This document shows, in pieces, positions 50,701 to 62,887 of a DNA stretch of 64,000 bases. The stretch is from positions 814,501-878,500 of the forward strand of contig NC_060977.1 of NCBI RefSeq assembly GCF_910589235.1. Direction: 5' to 3'. This DNA is from Vespa crabro (taxonomy: Eukaryota; Arthropoda; Insecta; Hymenoptera; Vespidae). The notes below the pieces were generated by a model. That model was not told the DNA's origin, did no database searches, and saw nothing but the letters and a program-made list of their open reading frames with translations. A program made the position numbers and the translations under genes. Numbering within the stretch: the first letter of the stretch is position 1; every line of letters begins with the position of its first letter.

Positions 50701-53700
50701 CGACGATTACTATCTGCAATTAGATTAAATGGCGAACGTAATAAACTTAAAGTCTCTACGGGAAGGTGCCAGCGTAAATCGTTATTCCGCGTTTGCACCT
50801 AGCGTCAAAACGCGACCCTAATGACGACTGCAAGAGAACACAATGACGAACGGTTTAGAGCTGTCGTAAGCGTACGCTAATCTCGTGTAATCACTTTTGC
50901 GAGCAGTGCCCGAAGCGAGTTTCTCCGTAGCTGGTTCGTTCGCGTTCATTGTCATACCGTAACACGCTCGACGTACGGTGCGAATTGTAAATTTCTATCT
51001 CTGCGAGGTATTCAAGTCTAGTAATAAGGCTGACAAACGTGCGCCGATTTATTACGATGTACAAGTCTGCGATGAATTTTTCCTTTTTTCCTCCGATCTC
51101 GACCGAACGGTCTTTGAAGATTTTGCGACGGCAATCCTAGCGACTTGATCGAGTTAATCGTCCATCCGGCGTTCTCCGGGTAATCCTAGAAAATCAGAAA
51201 TTAGTCTTTCCGATCTCGAGGAGATCCGATATCCTTTCAGCCCAGAGGTGAAGGAAATGTCGACGAAGTTGCCAGTGCAGTGTTTAAGAATGGTACCCGG
51301 TGATAAAGGCTTAGAAGAGGATTATCCGTGGAAAGACGGAAGATCGAAAAGAAGTCGACGATGCGATTTGCCGGGAGACGTTGAAATCTAATACAACGAC
51401 CGGTTGCGCTTCGTATCAAGAGGAAGAGGATGAGAAAGAGAGAGAGAGAGAGAGAGAGTGAGCTTCCAGCAATTTCTACCTCGATCTTACTCGCTGTCGG
51501 TCGTGCTGTCGCGTGAGAAGAAATGATTTCTCGAAGAGAATAAATTAGCGAACCATAAAAGGAAGAAAAGGTGACGAAGACGCGTAGAGCCGACGAGTCG
51601 AAGAAAACGAGATGAGAAAGTTCGTGGAAGATGGAAAGAACGAACGACGAGTAGCACTTTCGTTCGATTTACAAAGTGGCTCGCGCTTCTTGGGGAAAAA
51701 AGAAAGAAAAGAAAAAAGAAAGAAAAGAAGACGAAGAAAGGTACAAGAGAAGAGCAAACTTAAAAAGATGCTCGGATGAAAGAATAGAATCTTACATTAG
51801 TGGTAGATAAAAGTTATTTTCCTTTCAGTTTGAATTTCTATCGGAAACGAATTCTTTCCTCTTTAATTTAGCGCTTTAACGAGCACGCGTAGTGAAAAAA
51901 TACAGGTTTACCTCCGTCGAGTTGCGATCAACATGACTCTCTTTAATTAATGACACGACGCGACGGATGCATAAGTATTCCAAGGTTTCTCATAAATCAT
52001 TTCTCGTTACGAGACGAGACGACGTGCTCTCTTTGTCTGAAAGAAAAAAGAGAGAGAGAGAGAGTGCGAGGAGGGTGGAGTGGGGGGTGGTCGATTTATT
52101 TATGCTCGAGCTCGTATCGTGACGAATCGTTCGACGTTGATCCATTTAACGACACGATCGTAAACATCTCCTCTCGAATGAAAAGAAAAAAAGGATTATT
52201 GAAACTCTCAACGTCCTGGAATTCGAAGACGCTTGAAAAGTAGAGTTTCCATTGTTATTACCTGTCTCGATAGAAATGGGAAACCCTTCTATCCGTGCCC
52301 GTACCTAGAGAGAAGTGGAGTATCACAAACGACGTCCAGCATCCCCGACGACGTTAGATCCAGAACGCTTCGGATTCTCTCGTCGTTCCGGAATCCGACG
52401 TCGTTCGATCCGTCGACGGAATACTCGGTTAAATTTACGATCGCTCGTTCCAATTCGAAGGGGAAATCGGACATTTGCTCTTAAATTAAATAGCCATCAT
52501 TACGGCGACGTCGAGTGTGTTTCACGATGTCAGAGATAAAATATCAAAGATCCATTAATTGATTTCGATTGAACGGGAATGTTTGATTTTTTTTTTTTTT
52601 TTTAAAAACAATTTTCTCATACGGTGCGACGTGAAAGAGACGATATGAAAAGTGTGGGAGAACTGCGGCATGATAAAATCAATAATTTAGTTGGATCGAA
52701 GTCGCACGCGCCATTTAAATTGCCTCGAATCGATAGGGTGTCTGTTTCGCGCGATAAGACGATCGTAAAGTACTCCGTTGGTATCTACCGTGTCTCGTTC
52801 GAAGTATGGATCCGCTGCGATCGACACTGCTCGGTGTAGTCGCCCACCTGCTTGGCGCAGACGATCGTAAAACTCTCTTAAAAGCGGCAAAAATTTGCCG
52901 CAAAATGTTCCATCGCGCGGGAATCTTTGTTGAACAAAAAAAAAGAAAAAAAAAAAGAAAAAAGGAAAAAAAAACAAAAAAAGAAATAAAGAAAAAGAAG
53001 AAACGAAAGAGAAGTCATAGGGGATCTTCGTCGATAGAAAACGACCGATAGAAATCGTTTATGAATAAGTGCTTTACCAACGATTTCTGAAAAATATTCG
53101 AAAAGATCATGAAAGACGATCGATTATAGGAGTTGCGGAGCGTCGAGTGGGCGTTCTCCTTTATTCCTTTCACTCGGGAAACTCCATCTGATATAATATC
53201 GGCGATCTTACGAGTCACGCTGGGCGTGTAATGCGCACGCATAGATCCTATCTTAGGCGGCTTCCTCGAAAGGTCTGCTTCCCTTTATCAGGGAATCGAT
53301 AAAACACGCGAAAATGCGCGAGCAGATAAAGATTTAAGAAGCGTTTAACGAAAGTACTTGTTGCGATAAAAGTTTCGTTCATCGATCGTAAAAAAAAAAA
53401 AATGGTAATCGCGGATGGAGATGAAAAACAAGCGCTCACTTTTTCAAAGAAGAATATTTTACGGGAGATACGTTGAAACGTACATTCAAGAGATGAGCCT
53501 CTTTATAGTTTGACCAATCGATTACCGAGGGCAAGTTCGAGCGACATTAATATTAACGGACTGTCACTTTCACCTCGACTTACCGGTTAGAGGATGTAAC
53601 ACGGTAATCGCGAGCAAGCCTCCGTGAGTTACCGTATATACGTTCGTTAAAAGTATCTCGGACGATGTATATACGGTCTTGTGCATGCAAAAATGTTCGA

Positions 53701-54107
53701 ACCGGTTAGCGAGCATACAAAAGTGTCGCTCGAAATTAATGGACCTCGGACGAATCGATCGAAATTTTTAAAGAGAAAAAACAATGTGTTACTTCATAGC
53801 CCGTTCGACCGAATAAAATGTCACAGGCGTAAGAAAAAAAAATTGGCAGAGAAAAGGGGAAAGGATTTGTATATCTCTTAATTAAGACTCTTCGTATTTC
53901 GAGGAAAAATACTTTACTCTTTGTAAAGTGCACGAGCTTAAAACCGGCTTTTGGCGTTGTTAACGAGCGAAGGTTATCGTCGAGACGCGATCCTATTACG
54001 TTCTCGAGCGTACTCGTATAAACGAGTGTAATCGAAGCGAAGTCGCGTAAGAATCGACTTGAAAATGAGTTGGCTAGGAAAACGCGTTTTCCACCAAGAG
54101 AAAGAGG

Positions 54108-54139
<32 letters not shown>

Positions 54140-56043
54140 ATTTCCGCAGTATCGTTTCGCTATATTACCGGGCATAAAGGAGCAGCGCGCGCTCTCCGAC
54201 TCGACGTTGCACTTTATCAGGAGCGCGGGCTTTTATGTCGCTTTTAAAAGCTTTGCAAAAAACACGAGCGTTCGATCGAAGCGGGACTCTCTCTCTCTCT
54301 TTCTCTCTCTATCTATCTATCTATCTAACTCTATCTCTCTCTTTACGCGTCTCCTTTGGTAGACCGATCAAAAGGCCACGGGAAAAGCAATCGACTCTTT
54401 TTTCCCAAAATAACCGTTGGCTATGTAATCGAAGCGTTTTATTTCCATACCTCGAATATCTCTTTTACGAAACGAAAGAAATTAAACATTTTAAATAATT
54501 AACGAGTATCCGCCAACGGGAAAAGCAACAACGATGAGATCTCGTCGTAGATCAGAGACTAGATCTCGGAGACTCGATCGAGACACAGGATCTCGTTGGC
54601 TTTTCAAAGGGATCGCAGTTTCGTCCGAGCGAACCGTTCTCCGAGGCGTCGGTGGTAAATAAGTTCCGGAATGCTCGAGAAAGAAGAGGAGGAGGAGGAG
54701 GAGGAGGAGGAAGACACGAAACAAGCTGTGGAATTCAACGTTACCTTATCTGAAGAATGCCAGGAGAGGAGCGAAATGGAAGGAGCATAAGAAGAGGAGA
54801 TGGAGGTAAATAAGGAGATGCTGCGCATCGCTACTTCTTTTCCATTCCGTAGCGATGCGCAGTATGCCGGATTCGAGGGACGCTAGCGTAATAGCTTCGA
54901 AGCTATTTTAATACGCGCGCACGCGAGAGAGTAAACGAGGAGAAAGAGAGATGATTGATTAAATTTCTACGAGGAGCCAAGACGCCGCGAGCTCGTAATT
55001 GAAGGCACGTTTTATCTATCAGTCGCGATTCTTACGCTCCGCGAATCGGCGCCTCTTGGCGTCGATAACGGTCTCGTTTCGTGGAAACGTCTACGTATAC
55101 CGACGAGAGCTAATCTTTCGTCTCCTCTTGTACTGCATGAGTCTATATGCCTCTCGAAAGAAGTTCGATGTTCGATTGGAATGAAAAAAGAAAAAAAAAA
55201 AAAAGGAACGCCTTTGTGGACTCGATGAAAATTAACGTAAAGTGGTAACGGGTCCAAGCGGAATCGTAATTCTATTACCAAAGCTTTACGGCGAAACATC
55301 GAATAGCATATATTTTTCCGCGGGGGTGAAAGAGAAAATATATCGTTCTCCGATATTAAATTCAGACCAACCAGTTTATTCTGTTAGGCGATTCTGTTTC
55401 TTTCTCTCTTTCATCCGAGTTTCTCGATCGTGAACGAAGAGAAATAATAAGCACGTCCCTTTTCTCTTTCTCGCTTTGAAGACAGAATAAATTCTGTATT
55501 ACGTGTATATAACCATCCACGTATATTCTATATATGTACAGCCGAGCCAGTTCTTCATCGTCGCGGCAAGAAACACAATATATTATCGTATCGATTGTCC
55601 GCCCTCGAGCGAACTCGCGAATCGAACGAGCATCGAAGCCGATCGCTATTATCCCTCGACCTTTCTCGTACGCGCATTCTCGGTGGAAGAGAACGAATCG
55701 CGCGTAGGTGAACAATACGAAAGTATCGAATGAGAAAAAAGGAGAAGATAAAAAAAAAGGGACAGAAAAGTGAGAAGAAAAACTGGCTCGATACTGGCGA
55801 GTATTAGACTCGATAAGATCGTACATTGGACGAACGACAAAAATATTATTGATATAAATACTTAAGTCTGCCCTTTCGTCGAAGATAAGAGATGTTAAGA
55901 TAAAGCGTTCGAAAGAATCTGGTAAAAAGAAACATACGCGTTGGACAAAAGCCCAAGGAGCTTGTTTTTCATGCTCGCGGATTTGGGAAAAGAAAAACGA
56001 TGTTGTTATATCTTACAGAGATAACGCTGAGAGTGAGAAAAAC

Positions 56044-56089
<46 letters not shown>

Positions 56090-59000
56090 TCGTTTTAGTA
56101 GGTGAAAAGAAGACGAAAAAGGAAAGGAAGAAGGATCGGCGAGAAAGAGAGGGAGGGTGGGGGGTAGAGAGCAAAGTACAAAAGGAGGGGTCATGAAACC
56201 GCAGGCCGTCGGCTATGGCAGATTATCGACTGCCGCAACGCTGCGGCAGGGAGTGGGCCGAGCGAGGGGCAGAGAGGGACCAAGGGTGAAATGCGGTATC
56301 GTCGAGCATAAATCCGCAGATACGACGTGAAAGCCGACGCCGGGCATCGAGAAAGATTTTTGTCCGAGTCCCTCTTGCCGCTGTTACCGCTGCTGTTCGA
56401 GCTTGTACTTTGAAAGATATTGGATAAAGTCCCGACTCTTGCTCGCCTTGAACTCGCTAATATTAAATGACACGGTGCTCGTTCCGTTCTTCTTATTCTA
56501 CTTTGAAAAAATACGAGTAACTTTTGCAAATAGCAATGGTTCGCGATTAGATCATAGACATGGAAAAATTGTTGATAAACGTAGCGAAAAGATCTTATTC
56601 CATGAAAAAAAAAAAAGAAATAAAACATGTGTACGTAGGTATAAGGATCGTCCACTCAGACAACAAATTGTTCAACGTTCGAGCTTCGAGTAGTGGTCAT
56701 TACGTGTACGAGTTGGCCGATAACGCTGATTTATGGCAGCAAAACATCGTTATTGGGAACTAATATTGTAGAAAGAGCGTTGTCTAGAGTCTCTCTACCC
56801 ACGCAAACGTCTCGTGTTGTTCAGCCTCGTAATCACGCAGAAATAGAAATATTAATATCGCCTTCTGCCGTCGATTTTCTACGCTTTGACGGATAATGCT
56901 CTTCGAACGATCCAACGTTGTTTCGAAGAAAACAACCATCTACAATTAATATTTATAGACCGTATAACCTTCGCTCGTTCAATCGTTGTTCAAAGATCAC
57001 AAACATTTGCGATCGATAGAAAAATTCTAATTCGATTCCGTTTAAATATGACATACAGTCCATTTTCCTTTTATCGAGCCACCCTCGCGCGTTATCGAAA
57101 AAAGAGGATAAATCGTTCGATGGATCGATCGTAATGGTAAATGACCAATAGCTTCTTACCTTCGAGATTGGCCATAGAAAACCTGTAGCTGTCGATTCTC
57201 GGAGTATTGATGTCCGAGTTGAAAGGCCTGAGGGTTGCCGAGCTCACATTATCGAGACCCTGTAACAAAAAGAGAAAAATACTCTTAAAATCTGTCCTCT
57301 TTCGATTAATATTCCGAACGTGACACGATACGAAATCGCGAAATTGTTACGAAATATATTCGATTGAAATAATCGTAAGGTGTAAAGGAATTCGTAAGGT
57401 AAAAAAGTTTCATTGGTCGATCGGTAATCCTTTCTGGTTGTCTCTTTACGTAGGCGTATCTCAGCTGGAAAAGCGATTTGTAGGAGATCGTCGATTGGCT
57501 CACCCAATTTCCGCCGGTCGCTCGAATAATTTCACGGCAAAAAGGGGTGCGCCGTAGAGTTCCAAACTACGTGTAAGGGTGCTCTATCTCTTGGAAGCGT
57601 TCGCTCGAAGAATATTCGAAGGGATCGATCAAGTAGTTTCTATTTCCCGCTGCTTCGTCGGACGAATACTGCCGGGCAAGTTTCGTAGGCGACTACGCAA
57701 AATGAAACGAGATTACAAGGTAACATCTTGCGCGTAAATCTCTCGTGAAACCAAATTTCATGGGACATAGTCTAAAGGACTATGCGCGTGGTTGTGTGAA
57801 GCGGTCGATGAATCCCTTCGAAGATAGAGGTAAATCGAGACAAAGGAGTAAGATTCACGCCTATTAAGATTCTAGAGGATACCCAGAGCGAGGTTTCATG
57901 AGAGAAGGATGATCGCGCGCGAAAGAGAAAGAGAGAGAGAGAGGGGGGGGATGGGCAGTACATATCTATCGTTTTACCGGGTGGTGTGGTCAGCACGAAA
58001 GACACGTTCTAAGGCGAAAAGAAACGTTCTCCGGCGTTCGACGGACGTTCGCGCAAAAGCCGTATATAGCCGGCGGACTTCCGCGTTTTGAGCCATTAGC
58101 TGTAAATAATGTGCGAGAGCTTGCTCGCCCGCGCTCGAGCGTGTGTACACGGTGTGTGTTATACGGCGCTTAATCAACCAGGAGCGTCGTATACGCTGAG
58201 CACACAATGCCTCGTACCTTCGAACACACGACAAAATGTTGACTCGGCGATGTTCTATCGAGTGCACGCGCCTATGTGTGCGCGCTCGAGAACCTTCTCT
58301 CGACGACTTAAACTATGCATGTACGCCTAACATAATACGGATAAAATTAAGATAATAGAGATCTTAAATGGAACGTGATAAATTCCTTGAGAAGATATTA
58401 TTAGAAAAATATTAAATGTAAGAAGCGATAGTAAGATAAATCGTATAATTATTTATAAGACTCATCACGTGAATTAGGAATGTACGAACGATATTAAGGA
58501 AGAAAGTTAACTGGCAAACTCGATCGATGCTCTTCCTTTCTACGAAGAACAGCCAAAGATAGCAAGAAAGTTCGTTAACGACGAACCGTACGTATAAGCG
58601 AATACACGCACGACCGACTCTTGTTGAAGATAGCCACGACGCATCGTAGCGTTTTCGACGCAGTGCCGCGTCTAATGCGACTCCTCGTTATATGTACGCA
58701 ACGTATAAGCTCACAACGTGGAAGGTTGACAGAGAGACGAAGGGAGAGAGAGAGAGAAAGAGAGAGAAACAGGATAATTAGGTCCCGTCGAATAAACAGT
58801 CTCTTCCTGTAACGCGAAACCCGTGGACGCAATTAAGCACGTCTTCCGTTAACTTTTATCTTCCGTCGAGAATCGTTGGGCCGGTTGCCGTCTGGATAAA
58901 CGGAAATAAAACACCGCGAGCGACCAAATCGATTCCACGTTCGATAAAAATCACTGGGGATGTTTTTCTCGAGAAAAACATCGTCGATCCTATTTAATCC

Positions 59001-60634
59001 TTCGTGGGAAAACAAATTTCTCGTCCGTAGGTAAGCAACGCGAATGAAAAGAGCAGAGACTCTCTCGTCCACTCGGGATGCCAATTTACTTGTGCGAAGG
59101 GTGCAAAAAAGAAAAAGAAGAAACGGAAGAAAGATAAAGAGACAAGTTTTACTCTCGACAAAGATTTTCCGTGAAACTACGACTCTTGTGGCTCGTGTTT
59201 TCTTCGTGAAGAACACGGTTCGAAAGAGAGAAACCTGAAACGAGCCTGGCGCCGGTTTATTTTCGGCAAGACCTTCGAACCTTTATTACTCGCGACCATA
59301 AGACCGTCTTTCCGTTTAATTTGCCTACCGAAAGACGATGAAGAAGAGAGAACGAAGTTCTCTCAAGAAAAGTCCCTCGTTCCATCAACGATCCTATTTC
59401 AAGTAAAGACAATGGTCTTTATATTTTCGTTCCTTCGTGTCTTTCAATGTGAATCCTAACGAGAAAAACGACTGTAATGGACTTCCGTGGGATAAAAAAA
59501 AAATTAGCATAAATTCGTCGCAACTCTGCGGCGACTAAAACGTTCATTGCTAAAAGCAATGGAAAGCGATTCGCGCGATGCCGCGCGAACTGGCTTACGA
59601 AGAGAAAGAAGAACAGGAGTGCGTGTGGAGAGCTTAACAGCGATATTTAAATGCCGCTAAGAGTAAGGGAAGGGGGAAAACAAGAGCCGGTGGAGCGCTT
59701 TACATACGATTTGCATTTAACATTCCGAGTCAAGAAGATGAATTTAACGTCGAGAGTCTCGACGGTATGTACACCTCGACTTCTTCCCTCTGTCCTTTAT
59801 CGATCGTTTAGCGGACCTTTCACCGATTATCGTCGCTTCCCAAACTCGAGAATCAACTTTGATCGATCGTTTCACGAAAAATATTCTTCCCCTTTTGACA
59901 GGAAATGAAAAAGAATGACTAGACTATTCCTCGACTAGACCGCGCTTTCCTATCGTCATAGTTGTTTCAATGTCCCGGACGACATTTAAACTACGACAAA
60001 GTTTATCACGATGAGACTCGAATATTATCGAAGTTCTATACCTTTAGATATCTTCGTCGGATCATTGAACGGACGAAAAAAATTTTAAAAGATCTCGATG
60101 ACTTTATCTCTTTTAACATTTCATCTATAAATATTTTACGCTTGGAATAAATGCGATTATTTTATATGCGAATGCATTTCATTTGCATTCGGTCAAACGT
60201 TCCGTGTAATATCAAACTATTCCTTGTATGATTATTTGCATAATAAATGAGTTGCCTGCGGAGCATATCCTTTCTCGAAATTCAAATATGCGCGCGCGCG
60301 TGTTTTGTTCGCCCATCGGAGAGTAATACGTTCGAGGATAATTCATTTTACGGTACAAAAGCTGCCGCTCGTAAACATTTAATTCGTTCTGAATTTTCAA
60401 AGTCCCCGTATAAAATTTTCAAGAACTATTCCAAACTGTCTGATGCATGCATAATTTCATTTGTCGTAGAAAAAATTCGTGATCCCTGGGATCTACATTT
60501 TTTCTTTAACTTTTTATCTTCTTTTTTTTTTTTTAAGCATAATAAAATGCGAATGGGATGCTTGGTGAAATACATAAAAGCGTACTCACGACATCGTGCG
60601 CCTTGTGGCTTTTCCATCGGAACAGCCTATCCAT
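38179..60634 (-). CDS. pico: pico / lamellipodin-RIAM (MRL family) adaptor, nine coding exons, complete CDS
   Basis: This is an MRL-family (MIG-10/RIAM/Lamellipodin) adaptor. Known members bind Ras-family GTPases through an RA domain and membrane phosphoinositides through a PH domain, and recruit Ena/VASP through proline motifs to promote actin assembly. Exons by position: 60634-60590, 57259-57160, 41902-41732, 41641-about 41465, 41408-41175, 41069-40840, 40763-40104, 40016-39642, 39564-38179. All junctions are GT-AG and phase-consistent, and the summed CDS (3,378 nt) is divisible by three. Domain order in the predicted protein of about 1,125 residues: N-terminal acidic helix (about 49-66), RA (about 187-310), PH (about 320-430), Ser/Thr-rich linker, proline-rich tail with LPPPP motifs, and a basic PPPPPP end. 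Only the exon 4/5 junction is ambiguous. Identity rests on the RA-PH tandem and on motifs such as KAEKIRLALEKM and VYEDHELLVENLLLWTRD, which match vertebrate RIAM/Lpd closely. Confidence 0.95.
39642..40016 (-). CDS. pico: pico coding exon 8, Ser/Thr/Pro-rich linker
   Basis: A 375-nt exon (acceptor ttctttag, donor TGTATG|gtgagt), phase 0 at both ends, so skipping it would keep the frame. It contains basic-Ser patches (RRHSRRRSGTDSDGSGTLKR) and many SP/TP dipeptides (TPVSPVPPGTPV, SKTPTSPIQP), which are plausible kinase sites (inference). No folded domain is apparent. Confidence 0.92.
40104..40763 (-). CDS. pico: pico coding exon 7, PH domain and following linker
   Basis: A 660-nt exon (acceptor tttcag, donor TGCGAG|gtaccg). 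It opens with VEGPLYLKSDSKKGWKKYHF, the first PH strands with the basic KKGWKKY loop expected to contact phosphoinositide. The segment KYKAPTDFCFAVKHP follows, and the domain closes with the helix containing the invariant Trp (SLERWMVGIRVAKYGRQL, Trp about residue 419). The second half is a Gln/Ser/Asn-rich low-complexity linker. The donor gtaccg is weak, and read-through would add about 24 codons before a stop. Confidence 0.95.
40840..41069 (-). CDS. pico: pico coding exon 6, second half of RA domain and RA-PH linker
   Basis: A 230-nt exon (acceptor gatcgcag, donor CCCGAG|gtaaga). It encodes ERVYEDHELLVENLLLWTRD, then a segment of the KLLFVERPDKTQLFLTPERF type, and ends with LLEEFFSSSNVGVPE. 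This matches the MRL arrangement in which RA and PH form one structural unit joined by a short helix. It ends in phase 0 immediately before the PH domain. Confidence 0.95.
41175..41408 (-). CDS. pico: pico coding exon 5, coiled lead-in and first half of RA domain
   Basis: A 234-nt exon (acceptor ttttttcag, donor ATGG|gtaatt). It carries the family's lead-in helix RAKAEKIRLALEKMREASVQ and the first RA strands (KLFIKAFTLDGSGKSLLVDE). The Lys-containing first beta strands and the GKSLLVDEGMSVAHV segment correspond to the Ras-binding face in RIAM/Lpd. The exon ends in the hydrophobic EHLPDLFM motif, and the split codon is completed by exon 6. Confidence 0.95.
41465..41641 (-). CDS. pico: pico coding exon 4 (Ser-rich linker; 3' end uncertain)
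   Basis: The acceptor is cttaaag|GC, completing a Gly codon. It encodes GIRTDSPDNDSAFSDTVSML then a Ser- and Gln-rich stretch ending near PHQLMG. The end is ambiguous. Donor gtataa after 41465 leaves a 56-nt intron in the correct phase. Donor gtcggt after 41486 leaves 77 nt, also in phase. Donor gtatca after 41482 fits only if exon 5 starts at a second AG 13 nt further in. The choice changes 7-12 residues before the RA domain. Confidence 0.85.
41732..41902 (-). CDS. pico: pico coding exon 3, talin-binding-like acidic helix
   Basis: A 171-nt exon (acceptor cgtctag, donor GGTG|gtaagg). It starts in phase with exon 2 to read EDSQDVDLDAILGELCALE. This amphipathic acidic/leucine segment (about residues 49-66) sits where RIAM and Lpd carry their talin-binding helix (pattern LxxILxxLxxL). 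The rest is a polar Asn/Asp/Gln-rich linker. The talin-binding role is inferred from position and pattern. Confidence 0.92.
44657..44702. repeat. (CT)n microsatellite in pico intron 2
   Basis: A CT run of 46 bases. Confidence 0.95.
54818..54865. repeat. Hairpin: 14-bp perfect stem (17 bp with one G-T), 14-nt loop
   Basis: The arms are ctgcgcatcgctac (54821-54834) and gtagcgatgcgcag (54849-54862). Two more pairs and one wobble extend outward. It lies in pico intron 2. The pairing is exact, so it is unlikely to be coincidental in a sequence of this composition. Confidence 0.85.
56046..56088. repeat. (GA)n microsatellite in pico intron 2
   Basis: A GA run of about 43 bases. Confidence 0.95.
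57160..57259 (-). CDS. pico: pico coding exon 2
   Basis: A 100-nt exon with acceptor ttgttacag and donor GAAG|gtaaga. It encodes GLDNVSSATLRPFNSDINTP followed by RIDSYRFSMANLE, and the last base starts an Asp codon completed in exon 3. Only one frame is open. It supplies the conserved-looking N-terminal stretch ahead of the talin-binding-like helix. It sits alone, separated from exon 3 by a 15-kb intron. Confidence 0.9.
57260..60589 (-). other. pico intron 1 (3.3 kb)
   Basis: The intron lies between the strong donor gtgagt after exon 1 and the acceptor ttgttacag before exon 2. It contains a short GA tract at 57922-57945, another at 58744-58768, and small inverted repeats near 59548-59562 and 60167-60190. 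No coding exon was recognised in it. Confidence 0.7.
60590..60634 (-). CDS. pico: pico coding exon 1 (15 codons, start ATG)
   Basis: This short first coding exon encodes MDRLFRWKSHKAHDV. It ends in a strong donor (GTC|gtgagt) in phase 0, which joins exactly to the GGT of the next exon; the other two frames of that exon contain stops. The segment just 5' of the ATG ends in tacag, so the ATG could lie directly after a splice acceptor with noncoding exons further upstream. It was chosen because it is the only exon I found upstream that supplies an ATG in the right phase. Other promoters with different first exons are possible. Confidence 0.75.
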
Positions 60635-61228
60635 CTGTACACGTTGTGAAAACACTCGTCTCCGCTATTCTCTAAGCGTACGACAAAAGCGTATAGTTTC
60701 CTTCTTCGTCTTTGCTTCGTCGTTTAATATCGATATTATCGGAGCACGTAGCTCGATCGGATGGAGAGTCACGTGGACCGTTTTCCGACGTTTCTCGCGT
60801 TCCTTCGACAAGAACGGCCAACGAAAGAACCCTATTAAAAGGCATCTTTCTCCTTGACACGAAAATATCAACACTAATGACAAAAAAAAAAAATAATACT
60901 CCGTGCGAGACACGGTTAAAAGATCGACTCGCGTCGTTTTATAAATTCATTAAACTTTGTTGACTTTAACTACCGACGAAAAGATTATTTCTCGTATCAT
61001 CCAAAATTCGATTGGATCGACGATAACGCGTTGGCACGCGCGATGAAATCGCGATCGATTTTCTTTCTAAACGATCGTTTCTCGTAACGAACCGGTTAGG
61101 ACAAACGGAGTAAGGATCGAGGAGAGAGGACTCTCTCGGCCGTGTGTTATCGGATCCGTCGTAGTGGTACGAGTACTGGATGCTGATCCGCGAGGGGATT
61201 CAACGTGGAGTCGAGTGGCGTTCTGTCC

Positions 61229-61232
61229 CTCG

Positions 61233-61283
<51 letters not shown>
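61229..61283. repeat. (CT)n microsatellite upstream of pico
   Basis: A CT run of about 55 bases within 0.7 kb of the pico start codon, the closest long CT tract to its presumed promoter side. Confidence 0.95.
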
Positions 61284-61286
<3 letters not shown>

Positions 61287-62887
61287 TCCCTCCTTGCGAC
61301 GTTCGTGTGCGCGCACACGTTCTCGGCCTCTCTCTTTTGCACGGTACGAGACCGCGTACTCGCCTCCTGTCGCGAGCGCGCATGTGCGTCTATCGATTCC
61401 GTCGACTCTCTCGCAGGAGCCAACAGCTTTTTATCCTGCGCGAAGAAGATCCGTCCTCTTTCGTCCTTTGATCGAGGATCTCTCAACGACGCCTTGAAAT
61501 TGCGTTCCCTCGCGGATAAAGTCCAAACTTTTCCATCAAAGCTTCTCGACAACGGCAAATTTTTCCTGAAATATACTCGGACGTATCCAATGGAATATTA
61601 TCAAAGGATATTCCTCGTATCGTTCGAAACGAATCAATGAAATCGACAAAAGAAATTTTATCTTTTTATCGCGAATTGTATCCGAAATTAAAGAACGTAA
61701 ACACAAGTATCTCTCCTCGTTAGTTCGTAACTCGGTGAATTTCTCTTTCTTTTCTATAATACCCTCGTCGACGGTATAACACAAACAACCAGTCGCTAAG
61801 GGGAACGCGAATCGAACCCCTGTAGAACAGGGGGTAAGCCGGTGACGCCTCGTCGAACGAGGATATTCGATGCAGTCACTCAGGTGCTGCATTGGCGCTT
61901 ACTCGTGCATGCACGCGCGAGCGAGTGTGTGCACTCCCGCGACCGAGGGCTGAACTAACGCACCCTCCTCCTCGGTCGTAACTTGCTCTCTAAAACCAAC
62001 CCCCCCTGCCCCTTAGAAGGATCCCATGTTTTTTATGAAAATACCCTGTCGACCCTCAAGTCGTCTCTCTTTTTTCCTTTCGTCGACGCGCTAACGACGC
62101 GCACGATGGAATTTTCAATAGGATCGATCTAGAAAAGCTTCGAGCACGATCGACGAAACTTTAATTCGTTCCTGTCCCGTGTTCTTCTCGAAATAGCCGC
62201 GAAGACGACTCGCGACTTAGGGCAGCGATCCGTGCGCCTCGCTGGAGGATATAATGGCAAAGATATAATTATAGACCAAGTTGCCAAGGGACGAGAAGAA
62301 AAACAGAGAGCAAGTCATCGAGTGAATCAGACGAAGCGCACCAACGACTAATTGTTTTGTACTAATTCTTCCTAACCAGAAGGATTAATTTGCTCGGAGG
62401 ACAAAAAAAAAATATCTCGCGACCTTTCATTTTTCTCGTTCCTCCTTGAGATACAATGAAATAAGACACGAGTAAAGACGCGAATAAAAACGTGAGTTCG
62501 TCATTCGGCCGTCAATTTTTCTTGGCATTCTACGAGAATGCTCGGCGCGAAAGCGAGTATTCTATCTTCCAATAGAATTCGACGATCCATCAAATTGTAC
62601 GGCACGACGTTCGGAGTCGTCGGCGTACCGTCGACGATCCGTCAGCGTCTTCGTCGATTTCGCGTCGACGACAGAGAGAAATATGCGACGTCTCTTGTAT
62701 TGCCAGACACGTTCGCGGATAAACATCCGTCGCAAAGACGCATTCACGTGTTACTCGGCGCACCGGAGTCGTCGCGTGCTTGCATATCCGGTACATCGTG
62801 CACGCACACGATTGCGGCTCGACTCGTGCGTGTATCACCTTCGAGGACCGAGGCAATTCATCCGTCTCCTTCCGCTCTTTTTATCTC

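Larger units (their letters stand above)
41903..57159 (-). other. pico intron 2 (15.3 kb)
   Basis: A large intron between coding exons 2 and 3. It holds scattered microsatellites (44657-44702, 51437-51460, 54115-54137, 56046-56088), poly(T) at 45694-45730, (TA)n near 42473-42490 and 46891-46920, a strong hairpin at 54818-54865, and an open frame with a strong acceptor at 43039-42581. I recognise no nested gene. First introns of this size in insects often carry enhancers, but no specific element is visible. Confidence 0.8.

Noticed and set aside
61781..61900. tRNA-like T-loop (ggggttcgattcg on the minus strand)
   Set aside because: The flanking bases do not form the T-arm stem, and no acceptor or anticodon arm can be drawn. 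Only a 6-bp CCCCTG/CAGGGG hairpin remains.
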